From: Brevibacillus daliensis
GTDB lineage: Bacteria; Bacillota; Bacilli; Brevibacillales; Brevibacillaceae
Length of the DNA: 64,000 nucleotides
Assembly (NCBI RefSeq): GCF_021245735.1
Contig: NZ_JAJISB010000006.1
Location: 1-64,000, forward strand
Direction of reading: 5' to 3'
This document shows positions 1 to 6,805 of this stretch, one piece after another (position 1 is the stretch's first letter; every line of letters begins with the position of its first letter). A program made the translations under genes and the position numbers. The notes under the pieces are model-generated. The model was not told the origin of the DNA. It ran no database searches and saw only the letters and a program-made list of their open reading frames with translations.

Positions 1-2
1 AA

Positions 3-101
3 TATGTGGAAGGAAAAGGACCTATCGTTTGGGATATTTTACAGAAAGCTCATATTTGGTCGCAAGAAGTAGGTTGGAAACCAGGTGTATCTGATATATA
101 G
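3..101 (+). CDS. C-terminal end of an unidentified protein (5' end outside the window)
   Basis: The frame is open from the window edge and ends in TAG at 99-101, giving 32 residues rich in Trp, Gly and Pro, ending in GVSDI. The composition looks like a real protein tail rather than random sequence; the other two forward frames stop after odd, basic peptides. Too little remains to name a family. It precedes a long non-coding stretch. Confidence 0.4.
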   Translation, partial: YVEGKGPIVWDILQKAHIWSQEVGWKPGVSDI

Positions 102-120
102 GGAATTACTTACTTATATC

Positions 121-410
121 TTGAACTAACGGGTTCGTTAGTTCAATGAAACAGTGACAGTCTAGGACTTTATTTTCACGTCCATGGCTGTCGCTGTTTC
201 AATTTCTGGGGTTAGTCTAAAACTTAATTTACGGAGTCTGACGGTTTGTGGTTGAAAAAGCCACGTGAACTAAACACATTCGGTCTAATACTTTATTTTC
301 AATGTACAGCCGCGGCTTCGGATTAGATTTCTTCACTAGTTGGTTTCAACTTTGAGGCTATACCTGTTGGACTTTCACCAAACCAGCACTTAACGGTCTG
401 AAAGCACACA
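121..410. other. Structured non-coding region with hairpins and three degenerate repeats
   Basis: No open frame of note lies here. A perfect 10-bp hairpin occupies 121-146 with a 6-nt loop. A 14-bp stem (one G-U pair) joins 147-160 to 188-201. A third stem pairs 284-289 with 322-327 around a palindromic GC-rich core at 308-317. A motif close to TCTAnnACTTTATTTTCA recurs at 161, 216 and 284. The region ends at the terminator near 417-462, so on the plus strand it could be a long 3' UTR or a small RNA. No known RNA family was recognised. Confidence 0.4.
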
Positions 411-416
411 CAAATT

Positions 417-462
417 AAAAAACAGTCCCAAAACACTAATATCGTGTTTTTGACTGTTTTTT
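417..462. terminator. Bidirectional rho-independent terminator
   Basis: AAAAAACAGTC at 417-427 pairs with GACTGTTTTTT at 452-462, with further pairing of AAACAC and GTGTTT inside. It carries a U-run on either strand. It sits between the structured stretch on the plus strand and the convergent secreted-protein gene on the minus strand. Confidence 0.8.
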
Positions 463-631
463 GTTGTATAAGGTGTAAGAGTCAATTAATACTGATTATA
501 TCATTGAATACATGAATATAAAGAATTAGCACTAATTAATACGCTATTGTGAAAAAATAAGTCTTGATAACCTGCTTTGAACTATCGAACCAGTTAGCGT
601 AACAAAAGGCTTCCACGTGGAAACTTTCTTG

Positions 632-1585
632 TTAATTTTTAAATTTAAAACTGGTTTTAACCGTATTTATGTGGTCCCACATGGATTTATATTCTGCCGT
701 TAATTTGTCATCGTTTGGATCGTATTGTACATCTGAAGGAGTGTTTATTGTGAAAATTTCGTCTCCCCTTTCTCCAATCTTTGATATTTGAATTAGCCCT
801 TTCACTTCTTCCTCGTCTTTACTCCATTTTTCTTTAGACCATATATGGATAGTAAATAACAGTCCCATAAACCCTTTTTCTTTTGGTATGTTATTATTTG
901 CTTTGCTAATAAAATGAATAGTATCAGTATCTTCAATTACTTCATATTTCCCTTCCCAACTTTTAGGTAGCTTAAGTGTGAAATTGTAATTCATGTTTTC
1001 ATAAAGTATGCTTGGGGCTTCACTAATAATATGATTATTAACAGCGCCAATGTGAAGGTTGACCGTTGAATATTCTCTAAAATCACCTGAACCCTCTGTC
1101 ACAAATGTTTGAGAATCGACTCCAAAATCATTTCCATTTATTGCAACATCTCCGATTTTTTCGCTTTTATCATTGTAAAAAGTCAAGTTTGCTCCAATCA
1201 TATTTTTTGAGCTTCCTACTCCTTCCATTTTCAATTGACCAGTAACTTTTGTGCCATTACTTATTTTAGTTAATATGATATTGCCTACAGATATGCCTTT
1301 GTAATCCGGATCTGTTAAGTCTAGTTTTTTATTTTTGATAAAAATTTTTTTTGATTCTGCATCATAGTCGATGGTTGCTCCCAAATTTTCAGCTACAAAA
1401 CGAATGGGTACATAAGCATTTCCATCTACATTCAGTACCTGGTAGTTATTGTTTAATGCAATATGACTACCATTGATTTCAATACTTGCTGGGAATAACA
1501 AGGCTTGAATAGAGCCAGAAGCCAAAGCAACAGATGAACAGGCAATAGCTAAACCGAAACTTAATCCCAATATAAATTTTTTCAA
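632..1585 (-). CDS. Secreted stalk-domain protein (copper amine oxidase N-terminal-like domain)
   Basis: 317 residues, TTG start preceded by AGAGGTG. Residues 1-23 form a Sec signal peptide (MKK, hydrophobic core, SVALA). Residues 30-92 match the stalk or copper-amine-oxidase N-terminal-like domain common in secreted Bacillota proteins, with the hallmark sequence VDGNAYVPIRFVAENLGA followed by a strand ending in IFIKNKK. The remaining 220 residues form a beta-rich unknown domain ending in KTSFKFKN. The stalk domain is thought to support cell-surface attachment; the function of this protein is unknown. It is a single gene transcribed away from its neighbour at 1757. Confidence 0.75.
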   Translation of the reverse strand: MKKFILGLSFGLAIACSSVALASGSIQALLFPASIEINGSHIALNNNYQVLNVDGNAYVPIRFVAENLGATIDYDAESKKIFIKNKKLDLTDPDYKGISVGNIILTKISNGTKVTGQLKMEGVGSSKNMIGANLTFYNDKSEKIGDVAINGNDFGVDSQTFVTEGSGDFREYSTVNLHIGAVNNHIISEAPSILYENMNYNFTLKLPKSWEGKYEVIEDTDTIHFISKANNNIPKEKGFMGLLFTIHIWSKEKWSKDEEEVKGLIQISKIGERGDEIFTINTPSDVQYDPNDDKLTAEYKSMWDHINTVKTSFKFKN

Positions 1586-1728
1586 AACTACACCTCTTTT
1601 TTTATTGTTTCTTGGTATAGACGTTAAACATTTCGATTAGTTGTTAAAAAATGGGTAATTTACCAAAAATATTTTCCTGTTATCAGCTTTTCTTACTCAG
1701 CTATACTGCCCATTAGTTCAATATTTAA

Positions 1729-1753
1729 AATGGACCTCATACGAGGCCCATTG
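1729..1753 (-). terminator. Rho-independent terminator of the 1757-2275 gene
   Basis: An imperfect hairpin, AATGGGCCTC paired with GAGGTCCATT on the minus strand, is followed by TTTTAAAT, starting 3 bases after the stop codon of the minus-strand gene. Confidence 0.65.
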
Positions 1754-1756
1754 ATA

Positions 1757-2275
1757 TTATCTAATAACTGTTTCGGCAGGAGTAAACGCCTCGTATTCAT
1801 TAAACTTTGTAGTAATTTCAGTTATAAACCAGTTCTTTCTCAATGGTTCAGGGTTCTTTTTTACCGTAACTACTTTTTGTCCTTTACCGTAGTTTGCTTC
1901 AGAAGTTAGTAACTCGTATTCTATCGTATATTGTACCTCGGTATCACTTATCTTTTCTTCTTTTACGAAACGGACATTTTCAACCCACGGACTTGATTGA
2001 CCTGTACCCCAAGACCTTTTCTCAAATTGATTCCTTGTCTTTTGTTGTAGATTTGGCGATAGCGTAGCATATTGGACGGCACCACTACGATTTTTAACAC
2101 CTAGAACCCATAATTCAACAGCTTGTTTTGGTGTCTCTGCTTGTAACCCAGCCAAAAATGAATCAATTATTGTCGCTTGTTCTCGTTTTGGGGAAGTTTC
2201 AGGTCCAGCATAAACATTGCTTCCAGAAAACCAACATGAAACCAAAAGTAAGATGCAAATAGAGAACCGGAACAT
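1757..2275 (-). CDS. Hypothetical exported protein
   Basis: 172 residues. The N-terminus has a basic start, a hydrophobic core and LVSC at residues 11-14, which fits a lipobox, though cleavage after VYA near residue 23 by ordinary signal peptidase is also possible. The body has the pattern PKQAVELWVLGVKNRSGAVQ followed by a predicted beta-sheet half ending in a tight EITTKFN strand, resembling small extracytoplasmic NTF2-like or DUF4878-type folds. No catalytic motif is visible and the function is unknown. It is followed directly by its own terminator, so it is probably monocistronic. Confidence 0.6.
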   Translation of the reverse strand: MFRFSICILLLVSCWFSGSNVYAGPETSPKREQATIIDSFLAGLQAETPKQAVELWVLGVKNRSGAVQYATLSPNLQQKTRNQFEKRSWGTGQSSPWVENVRFVKEEKISDTEVQYTIEYELLTSEANYGKGQKVVTVKKNPEPLRKNWFITEITTKFNEYEAFTPAETVIR

Positions 2276-2619
2276 ACGCTATCCTCCGTTGTATTTATCT
2301 TTTGAGGATAATATTCCCAAGACCAAATTAAATGAATCGTATGTTGCGTTAATCCTACCCGTTAGTGGAGCGAAGGCCGGATAATTAGATGAACATAGAA
2401 AAAGACCTGTGTTACGGCCTTCTAATAAAACCCTGCTAATGCGGGGGAAGTTTATGTGTTTCTAGGTGTTCAAACTTAACCAATTCTACTTCATCTGGAA
2501 TTGTCGGAGCTATTTCAAATGTCACCGATGGTATCGAAAGCGCTACGTGACATAATTGTAAGGATCGGAGCATGAAACTGTAAGGGAAATCGATGGGTTC
2601 GGCACTTCCTTCATTCTAA

Positions 2620-2811
2620 ACTAACGTTATTGAAGAAATTACAGGCCAGCTAAGGAAAGCCCGTTGTGTATACATTAATGATTGGAAGCTTTATTCCCAA
2701 TATATGAGTAACCACATATTCAAGCCGTTAGAAATGAGCCATAGCTACACTTCGCCCAAAGGCCAAAGAGAACGGTATGGCAATCAGATAGCTAACCAGG
2801 TGTTAAATTGA
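2620..2811 (+). pseudogene. Relic of a class C beta-lactamase-fold (serine hydrolase) gene
   Basis: The frame from 2620 to the TGA at 2809-2811 encodes VIEEITGQ and then YSQYMSNHIFKPLEMSHSYT. This matches the segment after the YxN motif in PF00144-type serine hydrolases and beta-lactamase-like penicillin-binding proteins (consensus viekvTGq, hIFkPLGMkhT). No start codon, SxxK motif or downstream domain is present and the frame is closed by TAA just upstream at 2617. This is a decayed internal fragment, inferred from motif recognition only. Confidence 0.6.
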
Positions 2812-2903
2812 ATAATTTGACCACGGAGAATTTCATAAAAAATCATCGATGAAAACATGAATAAATACGTATTCATATAAATGTAAGAAGGGAGTTACTT
2901 CTG

Positions 2904-3023
2904 ATGAATGAAAACAAAGATTTATTATTTACTCAAACGATTGTTATTTCTTGTGCAGCCAGTTTTGTATTACTATGTGGTATAGGTATGATTACAGAAA
3001 TAGTTCAACACTTTCGAATGTAA
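2904..3023 (+). CDS. Small single-pass membrane protein (39 aa)
   Basis: ATG at 2904 has a good ribosome binding site (AAGAAGGGAG, about 8 bases upstream). The peptide starts MNENKDLLF, has one hydrophobic segment of about 20 residues (residues 11-30, containing VISCAASFVLLCGIGM) and ends in the polar tail TEIVQHFRM. Nothing identifies a function. The good Shine-Dalgarno and clean transmembrane profile support a real gene. Confidence 0.45.
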   Translation: MNENKDLLFTQTIVISCAASFVLLCGIGMITEIVQHFRM

Positions 3024-3067
3024 AAGGATTGTATCAGTAAATGGTAGAAATAGGAGGAGGATTGGTG

Positions 3068-3607
3068 GTGTTCATTTTCCAAAATGAATTGCTAAAAGTA
3101 AGGACACTACGTGATTCGGATAAGCACAACCTCGTAAAATGGCTCTCCAATCCAATTGTCTTAGAGTATTATGAAGGAAGAGACAACCCTCATGATCTGG
3201 ATAAAGTTATGGAGAATTTTTATGTACAAGATGATGCTGAGAGCCGCTGCATCATTGAATACGAAGGGCAAGAAATCGGTTATGTCCAGTTTTATGAGGT
3301 AGAGAATCAAACCAAAATAGAGTATGGGTACGATGAAAACGAAGTGATCTATGGAACAGATCAGTTTATAGGTGAGAGTACATACTGGAATCGTGGCATT
3401 GGCAAACTTTTTGTGGCAGCGATGATCGAGTATCTAATAAATATAATGGGAGCACACAAGATAATTATGGACCCACAGACCTGGAATGAGAGAGCAATTC
3501 GTTGTTATGAAAGCTGTGGTTTTCAAAAGATAAAGCTTTTACCTAAGCATGAAATTCATGAGGGGGAAGCAAGAGATTGCTGGCTAATCGAATACAGAAA
3601 GAAATAA
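3068..3607 (+). CDS. GNAT acetyltransferase resembling aminoglycoside 6'-N-acetyltransferases
   Basis: About 179 residues. GTG at 3068 is chosen because AGGAGGAGG ends 7 bases upstream; the in-frame ATG at 3041 lies upstream of that site. The GNAT acetyl-CoA loop is WNRGIGKLF (about residues 107-115), followed by the AAC(6')-Ib-like stretch with IIMDPQTWNERAIRCYESCGF-type sequence. The GTDQFIGE segment before the loop also fits the AAC(6') group. Such enzymes transfer acetyl from acetyl-CoA to an amine of aminoglycosides, but many chromosomal homologues act on other substrates, so resistance is not claimed. It is monocistronic. Confidence 0.7.
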   Translation: MFIFQNELLKVRTLRDSDKHNLVKWLSNPIVLEYYEGRDNPHDLDKVMENFYVQDDAESRCIIEYEGQEIGYVQFYEVENQTKIEYGYDENEVIYGTDQFIGESTYWNRGIGKLFVAAMIEYLINIMGAHKIIMDPQTWNERAIRCYESCGFQKIKLLPKHEIHEGEARDCWLIEYRKK

Positions 3608-3771
3608 TTCAAGTACTGCTAGTCTTTTCGAAAATCAACCTGTATGGAAAAAGCTGATGCGATGCCGGATGCATGAGAATGTGCGCCTTTTTCTCTTGGA
3701 AATGGGTATAGTATAATAACAGTAAGTAGCCAATAGGCCTACATTTGAATGAAATCGGGAGTGAGCGGAGT

Positions 3772-4011
3772 ATGACAAAACAAGAGATTCTAGATGCATT
3801 AAAAGAAAAAAGAATGACTGAAATCATAGAGCTGATTGAAGATGCTGAAAGCAAAGATCTGGAAGAACTAGAACTCGTAGAAAGTCTTGGCCTGTTAGCT
3901 GATGAGCAATTAAATGCGGAAGTAATTAACCTACTTAAAGATTTAGGAGTTGAAATCATTTATTTAACAGGCGATGAAGAAGATGAAGATGATGAGGAAG
4001 AAGAAGATTAA
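3772..4011 (+). CDS. Small acidic protein resembling a stand-alone sigma-70 region 1.1
   Basis: 79 residues from ATG 3772 (GGAGTGAGCGGAG upstream). Residues 1-62 are predicted helices with the pattern LGLLADEQLNAEVINLLKDL then GVEIIYLTGD, which resembles the end of sigma-70 region 1.1 (idellelLeelGIeVv). The last 14 residues are almost all Asp and Glu. Region 1.1 in primary sigma factors is an acidic DNA mimic that occupies the RNA polymerase channel; here it occurs without the rest of a sigma factor. The family call is by eye. An alternative is an unrelated acidic regulator. A strong terminator follows directly. Confidence 0.55.
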   Translation: MTKQEILDALKEKRMTEIIELIEDAESKDLEELELVESLGLLADEQLNAEVINLLKDLGVEIIYLTGDEEDEDDEEEED

Positions 4012-4017
4012 TACTGA

Positions 4018-4050
4018 ATCCCCGGAGTTTATACTTCCGGGGATTTTTTT
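4018..4050 (+). terminator. Rho-independent terminator
   Basis: ATCCCCGGA at 4018-4026 pairs with TCCGGGGAT at 4035-4043, followed by a run of seven T. It ends the small acidic-protein gene. Confidence 0.9.
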
Positions 4051-4094
4051 AGGTAGTTCATAATTTCCTAATAGGCCAATAAAGTAGGGAGTAC

Positions 4095-4265
4095 TTATTT
4101 TTGCGTCCACACACGATTTTTATTTCGAGTAGCCGGAAACTTTTCATCTTTCTTCAATTCCACAATCATCGGGTCCTCAACATTTGAACCAGATTCGCCT
4201 ATTTCCATGTAAACCTGATTTTTTGGAGATTTTTGACCTTCCCGAAAACGACTCTGTTCACCCAT
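4095..4265 (-). CDS. yjzC: YjzC-like small protein
   Basis: 56 residues, ATG at 4265 with GAGGTGA upstream. The sequence follows the YjzC family pattern (PF14168-like): MGEQSRFREGQKSPKN, then VYMEIGESGSNVEDP, a strand ending IVELKKDEKFPAT, and NKNRVWTQK. The family is widespread in Bacillus and relatives, short and of unknown function. It is encoded opposite to the acidic-protein gene and convergent with its terminator. The assignment is by pattern recognition; no catalytic residue is known. Confidence 0.75.
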   Translation of the reverse strand: MGEQSRFREGQKSPKNQVYMEIGESGSNVEDPMIVELKKDEKFPATRNKNRVWTQK

Positions 4266-4419
4266 TATCGTCACCTCATTTTCTTATTGGTTGTTATTAT
4301 TTTCGATTTCAAGGTGGCACATGTCAGGAAAAGTTTGTGAATCGTGACAAATGAATCAGGACAATCGCTTATTTTCTATGAACTAGGTGTTTTCATCAGT
4401 CACCGGGTGGGATTTTTAC

Positions 4420-4435
4420 ATACGTTGTAACGTAT
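4420..4435. promoter_or_regulatory. 16-bp palindrome upstream of the Gly-Gly-His protein gene
   Basis: ATACGTTGTAACGTAT consists of perfect 7-bp arms around GT, 23 bases before the start codon at 4459. It is shaped like an operator for a dimeric regulator, but the regulator is unknown. Confidence 0.35.
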
Positions 4436-4458
4436 CAAACAAAGAAAGGATGATTGTC

Positions 4459-4728
4459 ATGGGATTCTGTTGTAGAAGACGAAGAAGAAAAAATAATTGT
4501 TGCAACTCTTATGGAGGTTATGGTGGAGGTCATGGCGGAGGTCATGGCGGAGGTCATGGCGGAGGTCATGATGGAGGGCATGACGGAGGTAGAGTCAGAC
4601 CAAAACTGTATGAAAAGCACATGAAAAAAGTTTGCACTTGCGTACCATACTTCAAACCGGTTTATTGTCCAATAGAAAAAGACTATGATTCCTGCCATCA
4701 CAGTATGAAAAAACATTGGGACTACTAA
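4459..4728 (+). CDS. Gly-Gly-His repeat, Cys-rich small protein (coat-like)
   Basis: 89 residues from ATG 4459 (AAAGGATG upstream). It begins with CC followed by five Arg, then YGGYGGGHGGGHGGGHGG-type repeats encoded by 12-bp tandem units at about 4523-4590, and ends in a Cys/His-rich tail with VCTCVPYFKPVYCP and CHH. Low-complexity Gly/His/Cys proteins of this size are typical of spore coat or exosporium layers and can bind metals; this is an inference from composition. The repeat number is probably variable between strains. Own terminator downstream, palindrome upstream. Confidence 0.6.
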   Translation: MGFCCRRRRRKNNCCNSYGGYGGGHGGGHGGGHGGGHDGGHDGGRVRPKLYEKHMKKVCTCVPYFKPVYCPIEKDYDSCHHSMKKHWDY

Positions 4729-4743
4729 ACTGATGAACAAAGA

Positions 4744-4773
4744 GGAGGCGTTTTCTGAAGACGCCTCCTTTTT
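4744..4773 (+). terminator. Rho-independent terminator
   Basis: GGAGGCGT at 4744-4751 pairs with ACGCCTCC at 4761-4768, followed by a T-run. It ends the Gly-Gly-His protein gene. Confidence 0.85.
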
Positions 4774-4809
4774 GTTATTTTTGAAAATATACTGAGATTT
4801 TGAAAGGGA

Positions 4810-4838
4810 TTGAGTCTCTCTCTAACCTGTGTTAGAAT
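4810..4838 (+). promoter_or_regulatory. SigA-type promoter of the candidate 6S-like RNA
   Basis: TTGAGT (4810-4815) and TAGAAT (4833-4838) are separated by 17 bases. Transcription would begin near 4845, upstream of a structured region that ends in a terminator and contains no convincing gene. Confidence 0.55.
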
Positions 4839-4844
4839 AACGAT

Positions 4845-5095
4845 AAGAACAAAAGAGATATTAATTCCTGCGATGTGCGTTAAGCTACTATGTTTTTAAC
4901 CTTAAGTGTTTCTAGGGAGACAGAGAGATTGGGTCTATGCCACGCCCACCTCCATTTGGACGTATGGGAAGGCAAAAGCACAACAGAGTCACCCACCTGG
5001 TATATTCAGGTTAAAAGAAACATCTGAAGCAAGACGGCAGAGCGGGGTACATATTATCAAACAAGCTTGGGGCATTTATGCTTCAGGTTTTTTTT
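4845..5095 (+). ncRNA. Structured small RNA, candidate 6S RNA
   Basis: About 250 nt bounded by a promoter and by a hairpin (5024-5031 with 5079-5086) plus eight T. Near the 5' end is CCTGCGATGTGCGTTAAG, similar to the 5' strand of 6S RNAs. The centre folds as nested stems: GGGT (4931-4934) with ACCC (4991-4994), GCC with GGC, and CCCA with TGGG around CC-attt-GG. GATGT near the 5' end can pair with ACATC near 5020. 6S RNA mimics an open promoter and binds the housekeeping RNA polymerase. The SRP and tmRNA signature sequences are absent. A 25-residue frame at 4937-5014 is not credible as a protein. Confidence 0.45.
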
Positions 5096-5175
5096 ATGTG
5101 TAAGAATGTATAAACTTCTGTGCTTCTTCTGCAAAGGGTTACAGTGGAAAAAAGCAAGTAAAACCAACAGCTTGA

Positions 5176-5378
5176 AAAACCAGATTCTTTTTTCATACTG
5201 AGCGACTTTGCGAAGCCCATCTAAGCGGAGCATTATTCATCGGGAAAAAGAAGCGAAACGAGAGCAACTTACAGTGAGGACATCGTTTTGAGCTTCCCCG
5301 ATGAATAGTGCGGAGCGGACATCCCAACTCCTTGTAGGGCGAAGACTCTAGCGAAGGATGAAAAGAGAAGCTGGTTTT
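5176..5378. mobile_element. MITE-like inverted-repeat element, copy A
   Basis: Terminal inverted repeats of about 20 bp (AAAACCAGATTCTTTTTTCA at 5176-5195 and its near complement at 5359-5378) enclose 203 bp. A second pair of inverted arms around ATTCATCGGG lies inside (about 5230-5241 and 5297-5309). There is no transposase. A near-identical arrangement recurs at 39545-39748, and deleted relatives occur near 6645 and 24748. The shared flank with CCAACAGCTTG on the left suggests that the mobile unit may begin some 30 bases earlier. Confidence 0.7.
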
Positions 5379-5603
5379 CTCCACGATCGCAGGATGAAGA
5401 TGAACCTCAAAAATCCTGGAGAGTAATACCATTGTTATGAACACCCAAGAAATAAGGGTTTCTCAGAACCTTTTACTGTTATACTTTATTGGAAGATAAT
5501 GAAATGGTGTGTTATTTTCTGTTAAGATAAAACCAATTTGTATACTAAATGTCATAGATAAAAATTGCTCCATGGATTGTGCAATCATTAGGGAGGGTGT
5601 TGG

Positions 5604-6587
5604 ATGGCAAATATTAAACAGATTGCCCAACTATCAGGTGTCTCTGTTACGACCGTTTCTCGTGTGCTTAATCATCATCCTTATGTAAGTGATGAAAAGC
5701 GTCAGGCGGTCTGGAAAGCGGTTGAAAAGCTAAGTTATACACCTAACAGTAATGCTGTTCATCTTGTCAAAGGAAAGACAGGAATGATTGCGATCATCTT
5801 ACCTTTTGTTAATCACCCTTGCTTCGCTCTTATGCTGGAGGGAATTGCCGAGCAGGCTTTACAGTATAATTATCGACTAATCGTTTGTCAGAGTAATTAT
5901 GATACTGATGAAGAGATACGTGTTCTGGAGATGTTGAAAACAAAACAGATTGATGGAGTTATTATCGTCTCTAAAAAAGGGGAATGGGATGCAATTACTC
6001 CATATACCGCTTTCGGTCCAATCGTTGCCTGTCAAAAGGTTGATCATAAAGAGATCTCATACGTTCATATAGACCGTTATGCAGGTACAAAGCAAAGCTT
6101 TGATTATCTGGTCCAAAAAGGTTACCAGAACATCGCCTTTTGCATGGGAGTAAGTGATACAAGAAACGGGAAAAAGCGTAAGGAAGCTTATGTACGAGGC
6201 GTGAAGGCATTGGGGAAAGACGTGAAGCCAGAGTGGATTTTTGAGAACTGTTACCAGATTGAGGATGGCGTTTTTGTCGCCCGCAAACTTGCTGAAATGA
6301 AGGATCGTCCGGAAGCAATTCTTGTTGCTGGAGATTTGCCAGCAGCGGGTATCATAACGGAAGCAAAGCGACTACACTGGCGCGTACCGGAAGATCTCGC
6401 GGTTATTGGTTTTGATAACCTTCCTATTGCCAGCCTGTTGGACTTAACGACGATGGAATTACCCAGCTTTACAATGGGGCAAACTTCTTTTCAACTGTTA
6501 ATGGAGCGACTGGAGCAAGGAGAGAGTGCTGTTCCAATAAAACAAGTGGAGTTGCCACTCCGATTCTTTGAAAGAGGTAGTGCTTGA
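5604..6587 (+). CDS. LacI/GalR-family transcriptional regulator
   Basis: 327 residues, ATG 5604 with AGGGAGGGTG upstream. Residues 1-55 are the LacI helix-turn-helix (ANIKQIAQLSGVSVTTVSRV) with hinge region; residues 60-327 are a periplasmic-binding-protein-like sensor domain (MIAIILPFVNHPCFALMLEG near the start, DLAVIGFDN and late strands). Such proteins repress or activate sugar or purine-linked genes upon ligand binding. No target operon is adjacent: the gene is flanked by two copies of the repeat element and hypothetical genes, so the ligand cannot be guessed. Confidence 0.9.
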   Translation: MANIKQIAQLSGVSVTTVSRVLNHHPYVSDEKRQAVWKAVEKLSYTPNSNAVHLVKGKTGMIAIILPFVNHPCFALMLEGIAEQALQYNYRLIVCQSNYDTDEEIRVLEMLKTKQIDGVIIVSKKGEWDAITPYTAFGPIVACQKVDHKEISYVHIDRYAGTKQSFDYLVQKGYQNIAFCMGVSDTRNGKKRKEAYVRGVKALGKDVKPEWIFENCYQIEDGVFVARKLAEMKDRPEAILVAGDLPAAGIITEAKRLHWRVPEDLAVIGFDNLPIASLLDLTTMELPSFTMGQTSFQLLMERLEQGESAVPIKQVELPLRFFERGSA

Positions 6588-6644
6588 TGTGTAATAATTT
6601 CCCCGGATCAACCTGATTTGTATGGAAAACAAACGCTCAAAGAA

Positions 6645-6734
6645 GAATCAGCTTCTTTTTTCACACAGTGCAAGCAGTCCAGCGCCTTTGTGGGGCAAGG
6701 AACTTAGCGAAGGGTGAAAAGAGAAGCTGGTTTT
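6645..6734. repeat. Internally deleted copy of the MITE-like element
   Basis: Both terminal repeats are present (left AATCAGCTTCTTTTTTCA, right identical to copy A at 6715-6734) but only about 55 bp separate them. The remaining interior matches the outer parts of copies A and B (for example CACACAGTGC and TTAGCGAAGGGTG), as expected for an internal deletion. Confidence 0.6.
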
Positions 6735-6805
6735 ATCCCAAAATGGTAGGAAGGAAAGAAAACGATTCTATACAATCCTGGCTAGTAATCTAATAAATGT
6801 TTTTC

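Noticed and set aside
161-304. Possible CRISPR-like array from the three repeats
   Set aside because: Only three divergent copies with unequal spacing (55 and 68 bases) and no cas genes.
4435-4740. Minus-strand frame with repeated Met-Thr-Ser-Ala
   Set aside because: It is the antisense of the Gly-Gly-His repeat gene.
4937-5014. 25-residue Pro/Arg-rich peptide within the 6S-like RNA
   Set aside because: It lies entirely within the nested stems and has a poor ribosome binding site.
5193-5444. Minus-strand open frame inside MITE copy A
   Set aside because: A similar frame occurs in copy B only because the element is repeated; there is no ribosome binding site and the frame spans terminal repeats.
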